Positions 55,607 through 64,000 of a stretch of DNA of 64,000 nucleotides are shown here, one piece after another. The notes beneath the pieces are model-generated. The model made no database searches and was not told the origin of the DNA. It worked only from the letters and a program-made list of their open reading frames with translations. Positions within the stretch are counted from its first letter, which is position 1, and the number at the start of each line of letters is the position of its first letter. A program made the translations under genes and the position numbers. The DNA comes from Hawksworthiomyces lignivorus (taxonomy: Eukaryota > Ascomycota > Sordariomycetes > Ophiostomatales > Ophiostomataceae). The DNA is taken from NCBI GenBank assembly GCA_002917075.1, contig NTMA01000025.1, positions 124,001-188,000 of the forward strand, read 5' to 3'.

Positions 55607-56938
55607 TGCGTTCCCTTATCTAGAATAAAAGCGATATTTTTAGTTGCAAGTCTTGAGCTGAGAGAAAAATCTCAAGAAGGGGGGAAGCAGAATCCACAAA
55701 GCGAAACAAGAAGAGGAAACAAGAGGAGCCTTGATCTGGTTTTTATAAGCGCTCGAAAGTCCATGAGCCCAAACTCAAGGCCAGATCTTGGTTGCCTTGT
55801 GGGGAGGCTAACTGAGGGAAAGGAAATTATTATAATGTGGGGAGACCGCAGGATGAAAAAGGTGAAAAGAGAGATACTTAGTTAGGCCTGCAGACACGAG
55901 AGATAGAAAATATTATGCAAAGACGCAACAAGCGGCGACTAATATACAAATCGTGTGACATTGTTACTAGAATGACCTTTCGCCTCTCCCCGAGATCCGT
56001 CTCTGCAACTTAGTTCTGTTTTTCTCTCCATTCTTGATCATGTTTCCTATGTTTTTCTTGGTTTTTGACGTTCCCCACGGGGTAGGGGGTTATGGGGTAG
56101 GGATGGGGACACAGTACTAAGAGAGAGCGGAGGCATCCACCCTACATCAATCATGTGGAGTACCCAGCTTTGGAGGAGCACTAAGAAGATCATGGAGTAA
56201 GATGGACAGGCGAAGCGTGATTGTCCTGTCCAGCTGTAATTCGTACGCATATGCAGTGGTATGTGATAGTGGGGATCTTTGTTTCCGGGCAGTGTCCGGC
56301 CTTGTTTTGGACAACAAAATGCTAGGACCCATGCGGAACCGCTCTGATTCAGTCTAGTTTCCCTCCTTTTCGGTGACATACACGGAGTCTCTTCACTTCC
56401 CCCTTCTTCTCTCCTCTTGTCGTCTGCAGCCAGTTATGGAAAGCAACGGGGAGCCTTGGCTGGGTCCGTTATGTTAGGCCATTCTTATGTTGCATCCATT
56501 TGTTTTTCCCTCAATAGGACGACGTTCATTACGACACAGTGTTTGTCAGTAAATTTCTGTACAACCGGATACAAAATAGAATCCCCGGCGATGTAAGCGT
56601 TACTACTGAAAATAGCAATGGTGACTTGAAGAATAGGTGCAGGTTGATATTATCCTGATGGTCGTATCTCACCTGTACTGTAGAGAGGAGCCCGTCCTAG
56701 AGAACCTGTATTATGATTCCTAATAACTGGAAGAAGGGGACTATGGGGAAACGAGTTCCAGAGGCGTGGTCCCGGTAGTAAATAAAATATGCATCTGCTA
56801 TGTCTAAGCTACCAACTTCTTTCTAAGAAGGCAAGGAACTTATAACCCCTACCTCGAACTACTCGGCACCTTCTGTCATTCTGCACCTGATACTGTCATT
56901 CTACCAAGCCTTTGAAGCCTTCTTTCCACCCCTCTGCA
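55607..56938. promoter_or_regulatory. 1.3-kb divergent promoter region
   Basis: Separates the transporter (-) from the second SDR (+). It contains the transporter TATA box and a TATAAC at about 56841, 98 bp before the SDR start. A 110-codon minus-strand frame at 56379-56047 has no supporting features. No gene is seen. Confidence 0.45.
55741..55748 (-). promoter_or_regulatory. putative TATA box of the DAL5-type transporter gene
   Basis: TATAAAAA on the minus strand, about 135-140 bp upstream of the ATG at 55606. Confidence 0.4.
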
Positions 56939-57811
56939 ATGGACCACGACGACTATCCCACCTACCCTGACCTCAAGGGCAAGGTTGCTCTCATCCTCGG
57001 CATTGGCCAGGCCCAAGTCGACGGGTCCATTACTGCCGCGACAAGCTGGGGCAACGGTGCCGCCATCGCCTGGATGCTCGCCCACAACGGCGTGCGCCTC
57101 TTTGGTTGTGACATCGACCTGGCCGCAGCCCAGCACACGGCTGACCGCGTGCGAGAGGCGTTTCCGGGCGCGGTGTGCGACGTGGTCCGCGCGGACGTGA
57201 CGCGCGCAGACGATGTCCAAGCGCTGGTAGATGCATGCGTGGCACGGCATGGTGGGCGCATTGACATCTTAGTGAACAACGTCGGCGCAACGGTGGCAGG
57301 CGACCCGGCGTCGCTGCCGGAGGCAGTATGGGACGCGCAGATCAACCTGAACCTCAAGAGTGTGTACCTGAGTCTGCACGCGGTGCTGCCGTTGATGACG
57401 GCGCAGGCGGGGGGCGGCGTGGTGGTCAACAACGCGTCCATCGCCGGCGTGCGGTTCCTTGGTAAGCCCCAGGTGGCATACAACGCAGCCAAGGCGGCGG
57501 TGATCCACCTGACCCGGGTGACGGCGTGCTTGTACGCTAAGCGGGGCGTGCGGCTCAACGCGATCGCGCCGGGCCTGATGTACACTCCGTTGGTGGAGCG
57601 AATGGAGCGGAGCAGTGATCCAGCCGAGCAGGAGACGTTCCGCAAGATCACGCAGCACAACGTGCCCATGGGGCGGATGGGCAGCGCGTGGGACGTTGCA
57701 ACAACGGCGGCTTTCCTCGCCAGCAACCGAGCCGCAGGTTACATCACCGGCCAAACTCTGGTTGTGGACGGCGGCCTGACGAGCTCGACGGGTACGGGCT
57801 TCGAAGCATAG
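56939..57811 (+). CDS. short-chain dehydrogenase/reductase with stretched cofactor loop
   Basis: Single exon, 290 residues from the ATG at 56939. It is a classical SDR: LVNNVGATVA (NNAG-like), catalytic Ser in VVNNASIAGVRFLG, YNAAK (Tyr and Lys), and the C-terminal YITGQTLVVDGGLTSS. The usual TGxxxGxG loop is replaced by a longer LILGIGQ...WGNGAA segment near residues 17-40, with about ten extra residues between the glycines. CDIDLAAA after the second strand suits NAD(H) binding. GC-rich codons. It ends 42 bp from the stop codon of the convergent Zn2Cys6 gene. Reaction is likely alcohol/ketone oxidation-reduction; substrate unknown. Confidence 0.92.
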   Translation: MDHDDYPTYPDLKGKVALILGIGQAQVDGSITAATSWGNGAAIAWMLAHNGVRLFGCDIDLAAAQHTADRVREAFPGAVCDVVRADVTRADDVQALVDACVARHGGRIDILVNNVGATVAGDPASLPEAVWDAQINLNLKSVYLSLHAVLPLMTAQAGGGVVVNNASIAGVRFLGKPQVAYNAAKAAVIHLTRVTACLYAKRGVRLNAIAPGLMYTPLVERMERSSDPAEQETFRKITQHNVPMGRMGSAWDVATTAAFLASNRAAGYITGQTLVVDGGLTSSTGTGFEA

Positions 57812-57853
57812 CGAAAAAGAGCGTTTGACGCCAGATAACAAGAATACTTAATA

Positions 57854-60408
57854 TCATTTGCTGTTGCGTCGATCGCCGTGTGTAGCCCAGCGGCCATAAT
57901 TGCGCAGGGAAGAGACAATTTCGTATTCGCGCGCCACAGAGGGGCTCATTGGCGCATACTTGTCAAGGAAATCGAAAGCAAAGAGGCGCCAGGAGGCGAA
58001 AGTTGGCGGCACAAGTTCGCGGAGCTCGGGGACAGAAGAGCTGTCCAGCGTGTGTAGCAAGAGCAGAAGGCCAAAAAGCTGCGTGCATAAAAAGTACTTT
58101 AAATACAGACAGTCCATGACATCTAGGGTAGGCCGGATGACCGAGCACCAGCGAATGGCAGAGGCGATGGCGTCGCGGCACTTGTCGAAGTCGGCTTGTG
58201 TCATCCAGTCTGGATGGTGCAACGCTCGATGCCTAGTTAAATGTTAGCTAAATTGAAATCGAAGAAGTGGAACAGCACCCGAGGCGCGAGTTGAAATGGT
58301 GCTCACAGAAGCGGTCGGCGCAGATGATATCGTCCAATGCAGTAGCGGGCCTGCAGCCACGGTACGACGAATATGTTGGCTTGTGTAGTTGGTTCCATTG
58401 CAACGTGCGGCTGCGCATACAGGTGTTCGTTGTCGTCCTCCCACTGCAAGTATTCTGGCAGCTGAGCGCGCCACTGCTCCAGCTGATGGAACAGCTCGTC
58501 CTCGAGGGCCTGGGGCGGATAGTCACTACGGGCCATTGTGGTCGCCTGGGACGCTGCCTCGATGGTCTTGCCGAATGCCAGCGCCTTGCCGCGATTAGCA
58601 AACAAGCTGTCGCAGAGACGAGTTAAGATGATGCGATGAGCAATCTGCGATAGGAAATGATAGTGGCAGAAAGAGTCCTGCTCGGCTTCTTGGGCAGCTT
58701 GGGCCGAGGGCAGATAGCTGCTTGTGGTCATCAGCGAAACGAAGGAGGAGACACCGGGGAACTCGACAAATTTCGGCAAGGGCACGCGGTCTTCGTAGTT
58801 GAGCAGGTTAGACACGGGTACGTCGAGCTCCTGTGTCAGGACCGCCTCGAACATGGCTGTGATCCAAAATAAGCGCGCCTGCATGTCCATCGTCCACTCG
58901 TCGCAGTCCTTTGGAACGCTACAGTCGATCCGTTAGTATTTATCTTCGGGCTCTTGACTTTACAAACGAAGAACATACCAGGCCCAGAAACTCGTGCAGC
59001 AGATGCCGGCCTTACTGACGGTTGACCACCAGTCGACCGGTCGGAGGAGTTGAGAGTAATAGAGTCTAGTTCGTTAGTAGAAGAAACACAAGGTCAAAGC
59101 AGAGCTTGGGACATACCCCGACAACAAATGATACTGGCATGCTTGTAAACTGTTGTCGCAGCTTAACAGCCCGATTCTCTTCCGTGCTTCATTGAAGAAG
59201 ACCAGCCCATTGTCCCATTCCTCCTCGCTTGCCCGGTGTTCGTATGGAGTAGTAGCAGCAGCAGCAGCATCCCCTTCTAGCCCAGCCTCGCGCAATGCTT
59301 TGCGGCCGAGCACTCCCAGAGCCATTGTCACCAGCACCACACAGCTCTCAATGTTGATTCCAAACGAGGTGTTTATGGCTATGCCCAGACTATGCTGGCT
59401 AAACAGCTTGCGGTCGAGAATGGGGTTGGTGAGGTTGAAAGTCGCAAAGTACTTGTCGCCGAGATCCTTCACTACGGAGATGTGCAGCTGGGCCAGCCAG
59501 CTGCCGTCGATGGACGGAGATAGCATGGGCAAGGGCAGCGGTGCGCGGCGCTGTTCCAGGATGGTGGCTGCGGCTGAGTCGTAGATGTATACGCTGCTGT
59601 CCTTGTCGCCGCATGCTTCGTGGAGCAGCGCGCGCACTGCCGGCCAGTTGGCGAGCTGGCGAATGGGATACTGGATGACGGGGACGTGGCGGGGCTGTGC
59701 CGGCCTGTGCTGGTGCACATGCATCGATGGCGTAGGCGGCGTGCCGTATTGCTGCTCGGCTGGGCTTGCTGCCGGCAGCAGTGTGCGGGCACCACCGGTA
59801 GCTCCCATCGCCGCAGCCTCGTGACCATGCCCGCTCACCGACGGCGATGCTATGTCTGCTGTTGTGGCATTGCTGCTGCGCCGCTGTATCTTCTCCGATG
59901 GTGACCGAGCAGCACCGACCGCAGAAAGGGAGCCGTTTCGGGCCCGCTTGGACGATTGATCAAGCGGCACATACTGTTGGTGCTCTTGCTGGCTCTCGAT
60001 CTTTGACTCGATCCGCTGCAGCGTATTAAAGATCATACCAAGCGATACCTCGTTCCTACACCAAGAGTTAAAAATTAGGCCGAAAACCTGTTATATGGCT
60101 CTTACAAGGCGGTGGATAGTGCCTACTTTGTGGCCTTGCGTTCAGCGAACTTGCACTCGATACCGGCTGTTCGACACAGCCCACACGGATTGCCACCATC
60201 GCAGCGTGTCTTTTTTTGACGGCAACTCTCACATGCCTATAAACAATTGAACCATTAGATCACCAACATTGATTGTATTTTACGATGTCTATGATCTGTT
60301 TTCTCGCATTGTGCATCAACATACCTGACGAGCAATGAATAGCCTTTGACGCTTCGGCGGAACGGTCTCATCGATATCGGGGGTGTCGGTGCCCCAGACA
60401 GCCTGCAT
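57854..60408 (-). CDS. Zn2Cys6 transcription factor
   Basis: Six exons (60408-60325, 60236-60127, 60055-59117, 59065-58979, 58918-58307, 58232-57854; introns 51-88 bp) give 736 residues. The zinc cluster spans exon 2: C30-x2-C33-x6-C40-x5-C46-x2-C49-x6-C56 (CESCRQKKTRCDGGNPCGLC...). A coiled coil (MIFNTLQRIESKIESQ) follows, then a Pro/His-rich linker and the fungal-specific domain. Later blocks include GLYYSQLLRPVDWWSTV across a splice and HLRRPLLHRALHHPDW, both typical of this regulator class. It is the only regulator in the 51-64 kb group, flanked by an SDR (convergent) and the AhpD-like gene, so it is the likely pathway-specific activator. Targets are inferred. Confidence 0.9.
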
Positions 60409-61375
60409 AATGTGGACCGTTTCTATTCTACAACTCTAGAAAACGGCTGTTGTTGATATGCGTGTAAGTACCTGGCCTAGGCGGCGATGAAGGGAGAGCA
60501 GTGAAGGGTTTTAGGAGTTGAGCAAGTTGCCCCGGGGCCAGCCGGCGAGTTATATTTCTTTTCCGTTGGACCCACAATTTTCTCCGCATCACATCTTTCA
60601 GCGCCCTAAAGTGGATTGTGTCTGCTGCGACAGAGGCACAAGGAGGCCATTATCACCTAAGTCGAGGGGCTCAGCTTAGAAATGCATGATAGCGAGCAGT
60701 GAAATTTTCACAGCTAGAAAAAAAACGGAAGACGGTTACGTGGCACTTCTTCTGCATAAAGTACTCCTTTTACAAGACTAACACCAGTGAGCTTTAACAA
60801 CATAGGACAAATGCAACATTTTGAGAAAGCTATGCGAAGATTAATGATATCCACGGCTACCTCGAACGCTTAAACCGGGGTACGCTCGGCACATAAGCCT
60901 ACAGGGCTCCTAAGCAAATGCCGGGCGCATCCCAGCAATGTGACGATTATGATCGTTCTGCGGCTGAATATCTTTCATAAAGAATACGATAAATAGCTTA
61001 CCCGGGCAGCACAAATAACACGAAATGAGCACGACGACAAGAGATTCTTGTTGGGGTGAAAGGAGAACCGTAGTATTTCGGCGAACATACCGAATACCGA
61101 CGGCGACCTTCCCGATTGTGGCTTGGAGGCTTCGCAAAAAAAAACCTCGGCGAGCAGTGTCTCAAACGGGATGTCTTGAATTTATGGCCGGGTGTTTGTT
61201 TCTGGAAGCAGCATACCCTCTAAAATGTCTAATCCGAGCAGACCTCCTCCGGTGGCTGTGATAGTACCAGGGAAGCTCGCTCGCCTGTCTATTATGCACC
61301 TCGTAGTTCTCTTCCACATACAGCTGCCCAAAATCACACTGTAGAAAGTCACAAAAAAAAAAAGAAGAAAGGCGT
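60409..61375. other. intergenic, no gene seen
   Basis: About 970 bp holding the promoter of the Zn2Cys6 gene (-) and the 3' end of the AhpD-like gene (-). Only short unsupported frames are present. Confidence 0.5.
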
Positions 61376-62203
61376 TTAGACATCGTGCTCTACTTCGTCT
61401 ACCGTCGGCACCTTGTTCAGCGTCAGGCCAAAATGCGCATTGATGAATTTGATCGTGTCCCAGAGAACTTGCGTGTCGGCTTTGGACACGCCGACGCGCC
61501 GCGTACCACGAATGTGCCACCACGTCTCGTTCCGGAGGTTCTGGGACATGATGGCCGGGAACACGACCATCTCGGTATCCAGGTCGTCCAGGACCTGCCG
61601 GTCGCTCAGGTACAGGCCGTATGTGATGTGCTTGGACAGCCAGATGAAGTCTATGTGCGCGGCGAAGAGGCCCAGCGTGTTGGACGCGTTGTGCTTGTAG
61701 ATCTTGTCGTACCAGACCATTGCCCGCTCCAGGTTGGCATCGTCACACTGCCATCCCTCGCGCGTAGTGCTAAAGTCGCGGTCCTCGGGCCGCTCGCGGG
61801 CGGCAATGGCAAGGATGGCCTCGAGCGGCTTGCAGACGCCGACGATGGAGACAACCTTGACAAGGGCCTCGCGCAGACGTCGGACCAGGGCCTGCCGCGC
61901 CTCTGAAGTCGAATACGCTGGCTGCTCACAGAGGTAGGTGTAGAGATGGGCAGCGGCCTCAGGGTCAGGACCGGCAGAGAGACACGCGAGCACGACAATG
62001 TACCACCGGTCCGGGCCTAGGCCCGTGGGCCGCAGAGCAGCTTCGACATTCTGGAAAAGCGCGTAGAACTCTGCAGCTGCCGCCTCCGTCGTAGGATCTT
62101 CTTTTCCGGTGTCAAGTTGTGAGCCCATGGCGCTGTTCCCGCTGCTGCTGGTGCCGGAGATTGCAGAAGAGTTCACAGCAGTGCTGGCTGCTTTTTCAGC
62201 CAT
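61376..62203 (-). CDS. AhpD/carboxymuconolactone-decarboxylase-like protein
   Basis: Single exon, 275 residues from the ATG at 62203; the upstream in-frame extension lacks an ATG-supported start. After a Ser/Ala/Thr-rich ~45-residue N-terminus comes an all-helical body with an AhpD-like pattern: VVLACLSAGPDPEAAAHLY, a middle block LEAILAIAARERPED, then VFPAIMSQNLRNETWWHIRG and VGVSKADTQVLWDTIKFI. Family members decarboxylate a ring-opened lactone or act as thiol peroxidase partners. The CxxC of AhpD is missing here, so a redox role is unlikely. Fungal members in metabolic clusters are common. The family call rests on pattern recognition; reaction unknown. Confidence 0.7.
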   Translation of the reverse strand: MAEKAASTAVNSSAISGTSSSGNSAMGSQLDTGKEDPTTEAAAAEFYALFQNVEAALRPTGLGPDRWYIVVLACLSAGPDPEAAAHLYTYLCEQPAYSTSEARQALVRRLREALVKVVSIVGVCKPLEAILAIAARERPEDRDFSTTREGWQCDDANLERAMVWYDKIYKHNASNTLGLFAAHIDFIWLSKHITYGLYLSDRQVLDDLDTEMVVFPAIMSQNLRNETWWHIRGTRRVGVSKADTQVLWDTIKFINAHFGLTLNKVPTVDEVEHDV

Positions 62204-63219
62204 TCTGGGAATACAGTTATAGTCTTTTAATGGCAGTCTAATCACTTCCTAGAGCTCCACCGCGGGCTCGGCTATTGCTTTCTGCTTTTTTTTCTTCAAT
62301 CCGGTTTCCTTTGCGCTTCGGAAGACGCTTCTGTGCTCTGTCATCCACAACCCCCCATTGGAAGTATCGGGCAGGGAGATGCCCAAAGAAAAAACTGTTG
62401 TCTCACCACACTGTGTCAGCATCGGCATTGCTTCGACAGCACTCCTTCGCACACGGACCGGAGATAGCTCCCCCGGTCTCGGACAGATCGACGCCATCCG
62501 CACAGTGAGGGAACGCACATTATACTTTTTCCTCATCTCCACGTCTTCCCCGTAAATTGTACCATAGCTCCGTTCATCCACTCCATGTTCTTGCATGTTT
62601 CTGAGCTTCCCCTCACTTGATATTGCTCTACCTTGTTATTTCCACGATGCCAACGTGACCTGTGTGATACTTATTGTGTCCATTAAACGCCACCAGAAAT
62701 CTCAAGACGCAGCTCCATTTCCTCCATCTAAATCCCTCCACGTCCCCGCAATTTTGTTTCAGCCATTGCCTCCTCTCCTTGGCAGAGATAGTGGCCATGC
62801 ATATTGAAAGTGAAGTGCTCTGTAGACGCAGGAATCTATGCGTAGCTTCTCCAAAAAAGCGAGCATGCGGCCACCGTCGGCGTCCCACTAGGTGCCCCGG
62901 GTCAATGCTTTTCCTTCCCTTCCCCCGCTGCATCCATCTCCCCAGCAAGATGCATTCTTGTGAAGCTGCAAGGAGCAGCATGTGCGTGTGCTCTTCTTCG
63001 TGCGTGGGATGTGGGGTTCTTCCGCAACTCGAGCATCACGAAACAAGCGGAGCCGAAATTACAAACTCGGACAAAGATTGGATTCGAGACTGCAAAGCTC
63101 TAGATAAAATAACAGAAAGCTGTCTTACTTTTTAACTGTAGTAGTATAGAGTACGGCACTTCAGTCACACTACCTCTTTGTGTCTCTTGGTCCCCAAAAC
63201 AAGACAATTCTCTTTCATC
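62204..63219. promoter_or_regulatory. divergent promoter region, about 1 kb
   Basis: Separates the AhpD-like gene (-) and the flavin monooxygenase gene (+). A 115-codon ATG frame lies on the minus strand at 62596-62249, but it has no motif and probably belongs to 5' leader or promoter. Nothing else is supported. Confidence 0.45.
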
Positions 63220-64000
63220 ATGTCTGCCACAAACGGTACTGCCGGCACCAGCTTGGCCGACCAGCTGCCGCATGACAACCGTATCGACGCTGGCTCAACG
63301 AACATCCCTCCAGCAGCGTTCCCTGCCAGCATAGTTCCCTCGGATGTCAATGTGCAGCAGGTGGCAGCGGACACGATCGGCGCCATCAACAAGCACCTAG
63401 CCGCCAAGGACTATGACGGCCTCTCAGCTCTGTTCGCAGAAGAAGGTGGCTCCTGGCGCGACCACCTGGGCTTGTCGTGGGATTTTCACACGATCCAGGG
63501 GCGCTCACAGATCGCCGCCTTCCTGAAATCAGACGGCCGCGGCGACTCCCTGCACAGCATGGCTCTCGACATGTCGGCGCCGCACCGCGCGCCTAGCGTA
63601 GTAGGGCTCAACCCCCTCGGAAAGAGCGAGGTCCTCGTGCTGTACACGACCTTTGTGACGAAGCTCGGCACTGGCCGCGGCGTCGTGCGCCTGGTGTACG
63701 AGGACCAGGCGAGCAGCCGCAGTGCGCAGTGGAAAATCTTCGCCATGTACACGGCGCTGCAGGACCTGACCGGGTTTGAGGAGATAGTGGGCGCGCGGCG
63801 GCCATTGGGAGCCAGCCACGGCGGGGGCCGCAACTTGAAAAACTGGGTGGAGCAGCGGGCAGAAGAGGTTGAGTTCACCAAGGAAGATCCTGCCGTCTTG
63901 ATCATCGGTACGTGCTGTTTCCTTCAACGATGTGCCGGACGGTTTTACACTCTGTCATCGTTTAATTTTTTTTTTTTTGTTTCTTTCTTTTGGTTACCTT
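63220..64000 (+). CDS. SnoaL/NTF2-like flavin monooxygenase, partial at window end
   Basis: First exon 63220-63907 (229 codons plus one base) runs open with no stop and ends in a GTACGT donor; the intron continues to about the window edge, so the gene is cut off. The N-terminal ~170 residues after a linker look like a SnoaL/NTF2-type fold (AINKHLAAKDYDGLSALFAE, SWRDHLGLSWDFHTI, YEDQASSRSAQWKIFAMYT). The exon ends with NWVEQRAEEVEF and DPAVLIIG, the start of the FAD-binding Rossmann strand of fungal YUCCA-like flavin monooxygenases, where the next exon should bring AGxxG. Such enzymes hydroxylate or oxidise using NADPH. It is the last gene of the 51-64 kb group. Confidence 0.85.
   Translation, partial: MSATNGTAGTSLADQLPHDNRIDAGSTNIPPAAFPASIVPSDVNVQQVAADTIGAINKHLAAKDYDGLSALFAEEGGSWRDHLGLSWDFHTIQGRSQIAAFLKSDGRGDSLHSMALDMSAPHRAPSVVGLNPLGKSEVLVLYTTFVTKLGTGRGVVRLVYEDQASSRSAQWKIFAMYTALQDLTGFEEIVGARRPLGASHGGGRNLKNWVEQRAEEVEFTKEDPAVLIIGTCCFLQRCAGRFYTLSSFNFFFFVSFFWLP

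Noticed and set aside
62249..62596. 115-codon ATG frame on the minus strand just upstream of the AhpD-like gene
   Set aside because: No domain-like blocks; it sits in the likely 5' leader/promoter between divergent genes.

Overview
The window is nuclear DNA of a filamentous ascomycete (Pezizomycotina; Sordariomycetes is plausible but unproven). Evidence: many genes are broken by short introns (about 50 to 170 bp) with GT-AG ends and CTAAC/CTGAC-like branch sites. There are HET-domain proteins, Zn2Cys6 regulators, DAL5-type and sugar-type MFS carriers, a GPI-type fasciclin protein and small cysteine-rich secreted proteins. Genes are compact and separated by 0.4 to 3 kb of mostly AT-rich, featureless DNA. 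I rebuilt gene models by joining reading frames across splice sites that keep phase and restore family motifs; all coordinates are from my own reading and no database search was possible.

Layout. 1-13 kb: a HET-domain gene, a signal-peptide-bearing isochorismatase-family gene, a HET protein fused directly to seven WD40 repeats (no NACHT), then gene-poor DNA with one tiny secreted protein. 13-24.8 kb: a Ser-rich secreted protein, a VOC/glyoxalase-like protein, a five-WW-domain protein, an MFS transporter, a large glycosylated membrane protein and a fasciclin protein with a Gly-Ser spacer. 24.8-31.5 kb: sparse, with small orphan genes and a three-exon gene carrying one in-frame TAG.

31.6-39.1 kb holds a tight four-gene module: Baeyer-Villiger-type flavin monooxygenase (-), Zn2Cys6 regulator (+), YjlB-type cupin (-), and FAD amine oxidase of the fructosyl-amine/sarcosine oxidase type (+). 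They form two divergent promoters and one convergent junction of 24 bp. 39.8-51.4 kb has an orphan gene, two cysteine-rich secreted proteins, a cytochrome P450 and a membrane-anchored histidine phosphatase.

51.7-64 kb looks like a second accessory metabolic cluster: SDR (-), DAL5-like organic anion carrier (-), SDR (+), Zn2Cys6 regulator (-), AhpD/carboxymuconolactone-decarboxylase-like protein (-), and a SnoaL/NTF2-flavin monooxygenase that runs off the window (+). There is no polyketide synthase, NRPS or terpene synthase in the window, so both modules look more like uptake-and-oxidation (catabolic or tailoring) gene sets under their own regulators than complete backbone-driven biosynthetic clusters. 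This pathway reading is inference from gene content.
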